Of a DNA stretch of 14,154 bases, positions 5,324-12,927 are shown in pieces. Source of the DNA: an uncultured Oscillospiraceae bacterium. GTDB lineage: Bacteria > Bacillota > Clostridia > Oscillospirales > Oscillospiraceae. Each line of letters begins with the position of its first letter. Position 1 is the stretch's first letter. The notes below the pieces were generated by a model that made no database searches, was not told where the DNA came from, and saw only the letters and a program-made list of their open reading frames with translations. A program made the translations under genes and the position numbers. The stretch spans positions 1-14,154 of the forward strand of contig CAJUAC010000068.1 of NCBI GenBank assembly GCA_910583885.1, in the 5' to 3' direction.

Positions 5324-8195
5324 TACCCCGCCTCCTGGTCCCCAGCCCGGTTCAGCAGTTCCTGAAGCTCCCGGCGGTCGGTGGTAATCAGCTCCTTCTC
5401 CATCTGGCTGCACTTGATCTCCACCGTCACGTTATTGTTGTTGGTGCTGATCAGGCCGCTGCCCCGCTCGAAGTGGGTAATCTCCATGACCTCCGCCTCG
5501 GAGAGATGGAGGATGGACTGGACACGCTGGGCTTCCTCATCCTCCAGATTGAGCAGGATTTTCGTCTTGGCATTGTTGATGATGCCCTTGCCATACTTGC
5601 CGTCCTCCAGGGCGAAGAAGTCATTGAGGTCCTGGGTGGCGCAGATGGCGGAGCCGCCGTAGCCCCGTATGATCTTGAAAATCTCCAGCACAAATTCGGC
5701 GGCCAGACGGTTGCTGCTGGCCCCAATAAGCTGCCAGCACTCGTCAATGAAGATGGCCTTCTCCACCGTCCGATCCTCCTTGGCCTTGTCCCAGACGAAA
5801 TCCAGGGCAACGAACATTCCCACCGTCAGCAGGTCGCCGGTCGGCTCGGAGATGTCCAGCACGATGTACTTGTTGTCCAAGGATACGTTAGTCTGCTGGT
5901 TGAAGGTCTTGGCGGAGCCGTTGACCAGCCGGTTCAGAATGTTTGCCAGCCGCCGGGTATCCTGGGAGTCCTTCAGCACCTCATATAAATCCCCCAGCAC
6001 TGGCATGGTGCGGTATTGACCGGGGTGGCCGGGGTCGTTCAGGGTGCTGTTCTCGTGGGTAATGCCCCGCTTGGCGTAGGTGCGGATGAGGGCGTCATCC
6101 AAAAGCTGCCGTTCCTCATGGTTCATATCGGGAATGAGCAGGCTAAAAAAGATGTGCAGCCGCTGGATTTTGGCCGCCAGCAGAGATTTGTCCACTCCGC
6201 CTGGACCGTCCAACAGCTCGTCCACCGACTTGTCCGCCCGGCGGATCTCCATAACGTTGATGCAGTTCTTGGAGGCCGGGGAAATCTGGATGAACTCGCC
6301 GCCGATGTTGGTGCAGGCCCGGTGGAACTCGTGGCCTTTCAGCGGAGCCACGATAAACACCTGTATCCCCTTCCGCCGCATCCGCAGAGCTATGAGCTGC
6401 ATGGTGAAGGTCTTGCCGGCCCCGCTGGTGCCCAGGATTGCCATGTTGGCGTTCTTGTAAATGCGGGAGTCGAAGATGTCCACGATAATCAGGGAATTGT
6501 TGTGCTTGTTCACCCCCAGCAGGATGCCGTTGTTGTCGCACATCTCGTAGCTGGTGAAGGGGTAGCAGCTGGCCGCACCCAGGGTCAGCACGTTCCGCTT
6601 GGACCGCTCAAACAACCGCCGCTCCAGGGATACCAAGGGCAGGGAGGACAAAAAGCCTGTTCCTCACAGAAGGAACAGGGCTGGATATCCATATCCTGAC
6701 TGAGCAGCAGCTTTTTCATCTCGGCCACCTTCCACTCCAGGTCGTCCACATTGTCAGCCGTGATGGTAATGAGCAGATTCAAGTAATAGAAGTCCTCGTT
6801 GTTGCTCAGACCGTCTTTCAGGAGATAACCGCTGCGGATGGCGCTGTCCAGGTCATCGAAGTCGGTGTTGGTGTCGCTGGTCTCTTTGATTTTACTGCGA
6901 TTGATAAGCAGCTGCTGGCCCAGCTTTCGGATCATCCGGTCCTTGGGCTGGCGGGAGAGAAACATATCCATGTCGATCCCGTCCCCGGCGTTGACCAGCA
7001 GGGACAGCCAGCCGGCGGGAACCTGGGCCTTATAGCCGTTCGACGGTACAAGCAGATAGGCATAGTAAACACCATCAATGCAGATGTACCGCCCATGGGT
7101 CAGGTCAATATGAGAAGGGGCGTAGAAATCGTTGGAGGGGATGGTGTCCAGGGGGCGCCCGGCCACCATGTACTCGGCCAGCACCTCCTTTACCTTTTGG
7201 GGAAAGGGCTTCTCGTTGCTGGCCTGACGGCAGAGGATGTTATACAGGATCTCACAGGTGGCTTCATCCTCATTCTCATGGCTGATGACCTCGTTGCCGC
7301 ACTGACGAAGGTAGCTGGCGGCGGTGCGGGCGGCGGTCTGGAGGGAGGCAATCGCCTCGGCCTCTTCCTGGCCCCGTTTGGTGCCGGGCAGCGGCTCATG
7401 CTCAAACACCAAGAAAAACCGCCGGGTGATGGCCTCACGGGACCCCAGCTGTTGAATCAGCCGCAGATAGTCCTCCTGCAGCTGGCGGCAGCGTTCGTCC
7501 GTCTCCTGGACCAGCTCCCGGCGCACTGTATCCATGTGCCGGTTGATGTCCGCCCGCTTGGTCAGCACCTTGAACTGTACCTTCACCGGCGCAATTTTCA
7601 GGTAGCTGATAAAGGAATAGATGATACTGCGCTGTTCCCGGGCGCTGCGGAGCAGAAAGTTGACCGGGACCACCTCGACCAGCTTGACATAGCGGTGATC
7701 TCTGGTGTAGATGATGCCGTTGGCGACCTTTTCAATGGGAATGTAGTCAGCCAGCGGATTGATGGGACGTACCACCTCCTCCGGCTCCAGGAAGGTTTTG
7801 AACTGGTCCAGCTTTCGCGCCTTCAAATCCACCTGAAAGCGGCTTCTGGTTTTGGACTGGACTTCGGCCTCCTGTTCCTCTACGGGCCGCTTGCTCTGTA
7901 TCCAGGTAGGGAGCATGGACAGCTCCTTGCCGTCCCGCCCCCGCGCCGGAGCGTCCTGGGATAATATTCGGCGGTTTCGCAGATAGCTGAAAAACAGCAG
8001 AATGAACGACGACAAACTGCTCCCCCCAACGCCAATCAGGGCCAGGAGGACGAGGGGCAGGGCCGTCAGGCCAACGGCGGCACCCAGGATACCAGCTTCG
8101 ATGACGTTCCGGGTCTTGAACATTCCGCCCATCAGGGTGCCGCCCTCGATAAAATTAGGCGGGATCAGGTAGCTGTCCCGCTGTTCGTGTTCCAT
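5323..8195 (-). pseudogene. virB4: PrgI-VirB4 fusion ATPase of the type IV secretion system, split by a one-base frameshift
   Basis: VirB4 is the conserved ATPase that powers assembly of the conjugation channel. The first reading frame starts at ATG 8195 after AAAGGAG (8204-8210). Residues 1-90 are a PrgI-like membrane domain (YLIPPNFIEGG, FKTRNVIEAG, two hydrophobic spans at 36-78), followed by the VirB4 N-domain (YTRDHRYVKLVEVVPVNFLL at about residue 170). At residue 515 the frame is lost in a T5 run (6650-6654); adding one T, or slipping back one base, joins it to the second frame, which carries Walker A GTSGAGKT (589-596), Walker B FIDE (816-819) and the ATQD motif. The joined protein is 957 residues. 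Without the join, the first frame stops at 6585 with no ATPase domain. It could be decay, sequencing error or recoding. Confidence 0.92.
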
Positions 8196-8208
8196 ACAAT
8201 TCGCTCCT

Positions 8209-9729
8209 TTACATACGGTCTTTCCGCTTCGGCGGGGTGGGGAGCCGCTTGACGATCTCCTTCTGATAGTCGATCTCGCCGTCCGGGGCCTTGAAGGGGG
8301 TCTTGACCACCGTATCAACGGCGTGCTGCTTATACCATGCTGCTCCATCTGCAGAAAACACCTTTTGATAGCTGCCCTCGGGCTTGGCGTACTGACCCGC
8401 ATGGTACATGGCAAAGTCGATGCCCTGGGGGTGTTCCGGGGTCACTTCCCGGCCAGTGATGCGTCCGCCGCCGATCTCCACCTGAGAGTAGGACACCTTT
8501 TCGGTGTCATCAGGGCCGATAGCGGTGTGTCCCATGTAGGATTGGAGGGACTGCGCGGCTAAATCGCCGGTGATGGAACCTGTGGAGCGCATATCGCCCC
8601 GGGCCACCATGCCAATTACGTCATTGGCGAACTGACCGCCGGATTGCAGCGAGTTGGAGAAGATTTTGCCGCCCAGGGTCGGCATACGGACGGGGAATAT
8701 GCTGTGGCTGCTTCGATGAATGTTCTCCACGCTGCGGGTGTGATTAACCGTATGGCTTTCACTTGTGCCGCCGCCCCCGCCGCCTTGCCGGGCCGTCTCC
8801 AAATGGGCCTTCTCGCTGGCGCTGTGAACGATATGCCCACCGCCGGCAAGGATAGTTTCTTCCTGTGAAGCAGCCGGTGTGGGCTGGATTCCGATGTCTG
8901 AAGTTGGGATATTGTCCGCTGGGATAGCTGCGTCCACAGGGACAGGGGCCCCAAGCGGTCTATCAGTTCCGGTCAGGATAATTCCATTTTCCTGGGGGGT
9001 GACACTGGAGGAAACGCTGCTGTCAACAGGTGCTGGCCCAACAGAAGTAGGACTGCCAGCAGGCGGAGAGCCGCCGCCTGTTTGAATGGGCGTGGCAGGA
9101 GGCGTATCGTTTCCAGTGAGGATGATACCCTCCCGCTGAGTTGTGCTGTCCCTTTGCGCTGTGCTGTCGGTACGGGCATCCGAAGAGGACAACTTTTCAC
9201 TGGCAGTATGCACAGCAGCTGCGCCCTGTTTCTGGGCGGTGTGGACAGCGGAAGTCTGTGTAGTAGCGGTTTTGACTGCGCTGTTGGTAATGTGCCGGCC
9301 AACCATACCGATTAAACCGCCTTTGAAGAATCCAGCGGGCCCGGCGGGACTGGAGCCGCTGCCAGAAGCGCCCCCAGCTGCGGAGGCCCCAGTGCCGTGC
9401 CGTCCTCCGCCAAGGATTCGGCCCGCACCCCCGGTTGCCATTGTGACCGCCCGGAAGGTTACCATAGCGTCGCCCAGCAGGGAGCCACCAGTATGACCCA
9501 CGTTGATGCCCAGGCTTGCCATGAAGCTGTCAATCTTCTGTGACACCTTCAAAAAAGCCACCGCACAGAGAAACCAGATCAGGACGTTCCCGGTGACGGC
9601 CTCCTTGCTGGACGCCGCGACCGCAGCCTCCACCTCGCTTTCGTCAAGGGCAAAGACCGGTACACACAGGACCGAAAGTATCAGCGCCGCCAACAGTATA
9701 AATTTCAAGAGTTTCTTGGATCTTCTCAT
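8209..9729 (-). CDS. Secreted or membrane-anchored Gly/Ser/Pro-rich conjugation-region protein
   Basis: The 506-residue protein starts at ATG 9729 after GAGGAGGC (9733-9740). A signal peptide (residues 1-27, basic MRRSKK then a hydrophobic core ending VFA) and one membrane span (about 46-66, VLIWFLCAVAFLKVSQKI) open it. Residues 100-340 are low-complexity and rich in Gly, Ser, Thr, Pro and Ala, with an imperfect internal repeat: GIILTGNDTP (201-210) and GIILTGTDRP (249-258), and a weaker third version near 292. The C-terminal 150 residues are more ordered (FANDVIGMVARGDMRS, QSYMGHTAIGPDDTEKVSY) and basic at the end. It ends 13 bases before virB4 and follows trbL by 9, so it is part of the transfer operon. 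Its plan suits a channel-associated or surface-stalk component; the function is unknown to me. Confidence 0.85.
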   Translation of the reverse strand: MRRSKKLLKFILLAALILSVLCVPVFALDESEVEAAVAASSKEAVTGNVLIWFLCAVAFLKVSQKIDSFMASLGINVGHTGGSLLGDAMVTFRAVTMATGGAGRILGGGRHGTGASAAGGASGSGSSPAGPAGFFKGGLIGMVGRHITNSAVKTATTQTSAVHTAQKQGAAAVHTASEKLSSSDARTDSTAQRDSTTQREGIILTGNDTPPATPIQTGGGSPPAGSPTSVGPAPVDSSVSSSVTPQENGIILTGTDRPLGAPVPVDAAIPADNIPTSDIGIQPTPAASQEETILAGGGHIVHSASEKAHLETARQGGGGGGTSESHTVNHTRSVENIHRSSHSIFPVRMPTLGGKIFSNSLQSGGQFANDVIGMVARGDMRSTGSITGDLAAQSLQSYMGHTAIGPDDTEKVSYSQVEIGGGRITGREVTPEHPQGIDFAMYHAGQYAKPEGSYQKVFSADGAAWYKQHAVDTVVKTPFKAPDGEIDYQKEIVKRLPTPPKRKDRM

Positions 9730-9738
9730 AAAGCCTCC

Positions 9739-10450
9739 TCAGAGTGATAGCGGGTTGGCGATGAATGCTCCCACCATGCTGGTGAACAGGCACAGGCACC
9801 ATGCGTTCATCAGGAGCAGGAATACTTGGCCGCCGAACATCCGGCACCAGCTTTTGAAGATGCTGGACGTGGCCTGGGACGCACCCATGGCAAAAGGCCA
9901 CTGGCGCTGTGTAAACCAGGACACCCAGCAGCACATACCGCTCCGCCGCCTCGAACAGCAGCTTCAGATAGTTCCAGGCCAGGACCAGCACCAGAATCAA
10001 GACGATCAATGTCACCGCACCATTAGCACAGACACCGATGATGGTGAGCAGGACCGAGTTGAAGCTGGCAAAATCCAGATTTGGAAGTGTGGATGTCAAT
10101 ATCCAATCATAGGGTGTACCGCTGATAGTCAGCACCGTATCAACGATGGAGTCTGCGTAGTAGGCCAGACCGATAAACAAGATGGCCCGGATGGTCAGTT
10201 TAACAGGATCTTCCGCCTCTGCTCCCACGCCCAGACCATAGTTCTTGAACAGGTTCCATACCCAAAGCAGCAGAATCAGCCCGATTGCCAGAGCCACAAA
10301 GACATTATACATCGTCTCCGCCGCCGGGAGGTAGCGCAGAAACACGGCCATATCACAGCCCAGAGCGCCCAAAACTGATGTGTTTATCAAATCCAGGCCG
10401 TGCATGACTTGTTCCGCAATCCATGCTACAATGCCGTCTAAAATGCCCAT
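9739..10450 (-). pseudogene. TrbL/VirB6-like polytopic membrane protein with a one-base frameshift
   Basis: VirB6/TrbL proteins form the inner-membrane part of the transfer channel. From ATG 10450 the frame shows an amphipathic start (MGILDGIVAWIAEQVMHGLDLIN) and at least four hydrophobic spans (VALAIGLILLLWVWNLF, TIRAILFIGLAYY, GAVTLIVLILVLVLAW, YVLLGVLVYTAPVAF). After VAF the run TTTT (9892-9895) has one base too many: the natural continuation AMGASQATSSIFKSW, a fifth span (QVFLLLMNAWCLCLF) and the end ANPLSL lie in the next frame, stopping at 9739. As read, translation continues in the wrong frame to 9644, into the next gene. The repaired protein has 236 residues. No ribosome site precedes the start, which sits just after an apparent deletion in the pilin gene. 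Confidence 0.85.
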
Positions 10451-10733
10451 AGGTGATTACGGCGCTGTCTACTGTCCGGCCGGAGCGGGAAAAGTTCATC
10501 ATCAGCAGGGCCACGGCGGCCGTTACGATAGCGGCAATGGTGGAGATGGCGAGAATCTGGGTGTAGACGTCCTTCATGATGTCGCTGGCCTTCGTCCAAA
10601 TCGTGTCAGCCGCAAAAGCCGGTTGACAGAGCAGTGTGGACGTGCAGATCCCCAGATAGACCATGAACGCGCCGCGTCCGGGGTCAAACCTGCGCCGGGG
10701 AGTGGGCGGAGATAGCGTTTTGTCTTGTTTCAA
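10353..10733 (-). CDS. VirB2/TrbC-like pilin, C-terminally truncated and fused out of frame into trbL
   Basis: VirB2-like pilins line the conjugation channel and have a signal peptide and two membrane helices. The start is TTG at 10733, seven bases after a perfect AGGAGG (10741-10746). A signal peptide ends at about residue 41 (QPAFA then ADTIW). The first helix is complete (ILAISTIAAIVTAAVALLMMNF, about 60-81) and followed by the usual basic loop SRSGRTVD. The expected second helix is missing: after residue 90 the frame passes into the start of trbL, read in another frame, and ends at 10353 in unrelated sequence. A deletion near 10463 that also removed the trbL ribosome site is the simplest explanation. 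Family assignment is moderate, based on domain plan and place in the operon. Confidence 0.7.
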   Translation of the reverse strand: MKQDKTLSPPTPRRRFDPGRGAFMVYLGICTSTLLCQPAFAADTIWTKASDIMKDVYTQILAISTIAAIVTAAVALLMMNFSRSGRTVDSAVITYGHFRRHCSMDCGTSHARPGFDKHISFGRSGL

Positions 10734-10768
10734 TGAAAAACCTCCTTTTTTCGTTGGCTTCTGTCCTG

Positions 10769-10802
10769 AAAAAAGGCAGCACCCGGAAATTTGGATGCTG
10801 CC
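10769..10802 (-). terminator. Rho-independent terminator in the transfer-operon leader
   Basis: On the minus strand the arms GGCAGCATCC (10802-10793) and GGGTGCTGCC (10784-10775) pair over 10 bp with one G-U pair, loop of eight bases, followed at once by six T (10774-10769). This is a textbook terminator structure, placed between the promoter and the pilin ribosome site, so it must act on the transfer operon itself. Confidence 0.8.
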
Positions 10803-10809
10803 TCAGTTG

Positions 10810-10854
10810 CCGCAGAAGGGCAAAGAAAAAGACGCTCCCAGCGTCCTTCTGCGG
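10810..10854. repeat. Perfect 10-bp inverted repeat enclosing the first leader hairpin
   Basis: CCGCAGAAGG at 10810-10819 and CCTTCTGCGG at 10845-10854 are exact reverse complements 25 bases apart. In RNA they give a long stem with the small GACGCT hairpin inside. They may act as an alternative fold deciding whether the T-tract hairpin stops transcription, or as a protein-binding dyad. Confidence 0.7.
10825..10845 (-). terminator. First terminator-like hairpin in the leader
   Basis: Minus-strand GACGCT-GGG-AGCGTC (10845-10831) forms a perfect 6-bp hairpin with a three-base loop followed by TTTTTC (10830-10825). It sits inside an outer perfect 10-bp inverted repeat, CCGCAGAAGG (10854-10845) and CCTTCTGCGG (10819-10810), which would lengthen or reshape the structure. 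Confidence 0.6.
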
Positions 10855-10890
10855 CTGTTTTCAGTTTTGCTTACAGTTTTAAGCATACTT

Positions 10891-10919
10891 ATTTTAACAT
10901 ATAAGGATTTACGCTTCAA
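10891..10919 (-). promoter_or_regulatory. Promoter for the type IV secretion operon
   Basis: On the minus strand TTGAAG (10919-10914) and TAAAAT (10896-10891) are 17 bases apart, in an AT-rich patch that stands out from the GC-rich surroundings. It lies about 100 bases after the end of the sigma/ArpU-like gene and 150 before the pilin. It is a normal sigma-A-type promoter by shape. Confidence 0.65.
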
Positions 10920-10989
10920 TAGCAAAACTCTGCCAATGCTGCGCCAATTACCTGCCACCCGACTCTGTGGGGAAAAACTGCTCCAAAAC

Positions 10990-11490
10990 CTACAAACTGC
11001 CCTGCGCCGTGTATCCCCACAGGACAGAGCTTAACGCCTCAATCGCCTCCTTCCGGCGGCGGTAGTAGGTACAGAAGCTGATGTCGTGGATGTGGGGACG
11101 CAGCTGCTCGATGATTTCTTCCACATTTTTGAGCTGCTGGGGGGACAGATACGTGTAATGCAGAAGCCAGTAGTATGCCTCTCCGTTCTTGTGCCGGGTA
11201 CGGAGCAGATCAACCGCGTTCTGTACCAGCGTGAGCATTTTGTGGCTACGCTCAATGCACTGGGCCTGGTGTTCAATGTCCGTGCCGCCCAGATCCGCGC
11301 CGACCAGGTAGATGGACTCCAGGAAGTCCTCAATGCTGGTATCATATTCGATCTGAAACTACGTCCTGACCTGCTGGACGGACAGCTCCAGGCTCCAGAC
11401 CACATCCCGGTACTTCTTCAGCAGCTTCCAGGTGTTGTGGTAACGAGGGTCCTCCGTCACCTTGCGCTCAACCTTTTTCCTTGCCATCAT
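10990..11490 (-). pseudogene. Sigma-region-4/ArpU-like transcriptional regulator interrupted by an amber codon
   Basis: The reading frame opens at ATG 11490, six bases after AAAGGAG (11497-11503), and would give 166 residues. Codon 44 is TAG (11359-11361) in the run QQVRT-stop-FQIEYDTS; the frame continues well after it, so CAG to TAG (Gln to stop) is the likely event. The C-terminal half (LSPQQLKNVEEIIEQL, ISFCTYYRRRKEAIEALSSVLWGY) resembles the sigma-70 region 4/ArpU pattern of phage and ICE regulators that switch on late or transfer genes. It lies just before the transfer-operon promoter, which fits a role as its activator. A restart at ATG 11238 would give an 82-residue C-terminal piece that keeps the DNA-binding part, but no good ribosome site precedes it. 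Family assignment is tentative. Confidence 0.7.
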
Positions 11491-11502
11491 GGATTTCTCC
11501 TT

Positions 11503-12642
11503 TCAAAAATTCGTTGATATTGGGGTCATGGTAAGTTCAAAGCTGTAAATCGGATGATTGTTTCCACATTGGATCGCCGTACCAATCCTGAGAACATTCA
11601 TTTGTCCGCTGTCCCCCTTTACTGCTTCCGTGTAGTCGCCGGATAAGGGATATAACTTAACAGTGGATTTGGGGCAGTGAAAGCGGAAAATCCCTTGTGT
11701 CGCAAGGACTTGCGCCACTTTTTGAACAATGCGCTCCACCTGCGATTTTGAAACGCTAATGAGCTGGTCTGAAACGCAGACTTTGGGATCGTCCGGGATA
11801 TTGTCTGCTGTGTCCATGCTATCTGGGAGCTGGAGTTTGATATTCAGAGACATCGCAACCTCGTCCTTGTCCACCATCACATCAGACACCTGGAACATGG
11901 TGGACAGATAGCTGTTCAGATAAATCACGCTGCCAGTCCGGCCTGGGAAGGACATGAGCGTAAGGTAATCCAGGTCAGCCAGCTTTTTCAGCAGCCGTCC
12001 AACCGTGGATCGGGAGAGGCCCCACCGCTGGGCCAGGTCGGAGTAATTCAACAGCGGATTGCCTGTGCCGTTGCGGAGATAGACCACCGGGCCGACCTCA
12101 GAGCCACGTACTTGGCTGTCCTTATAGATGGCGGAGAGCCATAAATCCAGCACCACATCCATCTCAGACGCCTTGTCATAGCTAATCAGTTCTGTAGCAA
12201 CGGCGATGGGCATAAAGAAGAAGCCGCTTTCCTTTTGGCAGGGGCAGTTGTAGTCCAGCACCGTGTTATGCTTGCGCCAGCCCTTGATGCTGTACTTGAC
12301 CAGATGGCCGTGTCCCAACTGGGTGAAGGTGATAAGCTGCCGGTCTTGGAGGACCTTCAGGATGGACAGAGCCTTATGCTGGAACCGGACACGAAAGCAA
12401 GCCGCCAGCTCACTGACCCGGCAGACCCACTCGCCAGGGTGGACAGTGTAGGTGATGCCGTCCAGCCGGCGGTACGAGGTTCGGAAGTTGGCGTAGGAGC
12501 AGAGGACGGTATAATAAAAAAGACCGGAGCCTCCGTTGGTTCGGATGCTCCGGTCTGCGATCAGGGTTTGAACAACTTCCCGGTAGATGCGGCAGCGTGG
12601 ATAGTCCACGACTTGTTTGATTTCAAGTTGATAGTCTGACAT
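11503..12642 (-). CDS. Protein with two winged-helix domains, probable ICE replication or control protein
   Basis: The 379-residue protein starts at ATG 12642, eight bases after AAGGAG (12651-12656); the TTG at 12648 is too close to that site. A first winged helix spans about residues 66-120 (PGEWVCRVSELAACF, ALSILKVLQDRQLITFTQLG). A second is clear at 198-240 (LLNYSDLAQRWGLSRSTVGRLLKKLADLDYLTL), with a good helix-turn-helix. The C-terminal part (270-379) is strand-rich and unassigned. No membrane segment is present. Two winged helices in tandem recall plasmid replication initiators and DnaD-like proteins, but a pure regulator is equally possible. It is the first long gene of its unit, followed 12 bases later by the sigma/ArpU-like gene, so the two are co-transcribed. 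Confidence 0.8.
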   Translation of the reverse strand: MSDYQLEIKQVVDYPRCRIYREVVQTLIADRSIRTNGGSGLFYYTVLCSYANFRTSYRRLDGITYTVHPGEWVCRVSELAACFRVRFQHKALSILKVLQDRQLITFTQLGHGHLVKYSIKGWRKHNTVLDYNCPCQKESGFFFMPIAVATELISYDKASEMDVVLDLWLSAIYKDSQVRGSEVGPVVYLRNGTGNPLLNYSDLAQRWGLSRSTVGRLLKKLADLDYLTLMSFPGRTGSVIYLNSYLSTMFQVSDVMVDKDEVAMSLNIKLQLPDSMDTADNIPDDPKVCVSDQLISVSKSQVERIVQKVAQVLATQGIFRFHCPKSTVKLYPLSGDYTEAVKGDSGQMNVLRIGTAIQCGNNHPIYSFELTMTPISTNF

Positions 12643-12678
12643 ATACAATTCTCCTTGCAGTAACTTGCTTGATAAAAT

Positions 12679-12738
12679 CTATCGGGGCCTGATTTTCATT
12701 ACTTGCAGGGGTGCAGCAATAAGCTGCACCCCTGCCAT
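12679..12738 (-). CDS. 19-codon leader ORF carrying a perfect inverted repeat
   Basis: A good ribosome site GAGGTG (12750-12745) stands six bases before ATG 12738. The peptide (begins MAGVQLIAAPLQ, ends IRPR) stops with TAG at 12679, 37 bases before the next gene. Its codons contain the 13-bp inverted repeat at 12705-12735. Short leader peptides of this kind can control a downstream gene by ribosome stalling that rearranges the hairpin; whether this one does is inference. Confidence 0.45.
   Translation of the reverse strand: MAGVQLIAAPLQVMKIRPR
12705..12735. repeat. Perfect 13-bp inverted repeat with 5-base loop
   Basis: GCAGGGGTGCAGC (12705-12717), AATAA, GCTGCACCCCTGC (12723-12735) is a perfect, very stable hairpin. 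No T-run follows on either strand, so it is not a standard terminator. It lies within a short leader ORF upstream of the two-winged-helix gene and may be an attenuating structure or an operator. Confidence 0.85.
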
Positions 12739-12760
12739 ATTTGTCACCTCTTTCTGTTAT

Positions 12761-12789
12761 GTATTAGACGTACTCTGCCCCGGAAGCAA
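12761..12789 (-). promoter_or_regulatory. Probable promoter for the leader ORF and winged-helix gene
   Basis: On the minus strand TTGCTT (12789-12784) and TAATAC (12766-12761) are 17 bases apart, ending 22 bases before the ATG of the leader ORF. The boxes are imperfect but spacing and place are right. Confidence 0.5.
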
Positions 12790-12880
12790 AATGTCTATAC
12801 CGGCGAAATTAGCCGTTGAACGCCTGCGCTTGACGTTCCGCCCTGTTTTCCTGGTCAACGGAATTTAGGGTAGGCACCAG

Positions 12881-12904
12881 AAAGCCTTGCAAATCAAGGG
12901 TTTC
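12881..12904. other. Recombination-core-like site 1 (candidate att site)
   Basis: AAAGCCTTG, five bases CAAAT, then CAAGGGTTTC. The arms are near-perfect inverted repeats around a short centre, the usual form of a tyrosine-recombinase core site. It matches the site at 13303-13326 in 18 of 24 positions, with most differences in the centre. It may mark the right end of the ICE. Confidence 0.45.
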
Positions 12905-12927
12905 CTGTGTTGTCCCTATTATAACAC

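Larger units (their letters stand above)
10734..10890 (-). promoter_or_regulatory. Leader RNA of the transfer operon with tandem hairpins
   Basis: Between the promoter at 10891-10919 and the pilin start lies a leader of about 150 bases. It has no ORF of note but two terminator-like hairpins, each followed by a T-run, and a 10-bp outer inverted repeat around the first. Such a leader would stop most transcripts before the transfer genes unless the hairpins are overridden, as happens in attenuation. Override by the adjacent regulator gene or by an antiterminator is inferred only. Confidence 0.6.

Noticed and set aside
7095..7964. A 289-codon plus-strand ORF
   Set aside because: It is antisense to virB4; composition reflects codon bias of the opposite strand and no family is recognised.
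9503..10378. A 291-codon plus-strand ORF
   Set aside because: It is antisense to trbL and the start of the 506-residue gene, and has no ribosome site or known motif.
12705..12735. Rho-independent terminator
   Set aside because: The stem is strong but no T-run follows on either strand, and it lies inside a short ORF directly before a gene.
12665..12868. A 67-codon plus-strand ORF in the junction zone
   Set aside because: It covers the hairpin and promoter of the minus-strand unit and has no ribosome site; no excisionase-like pattern was seen.
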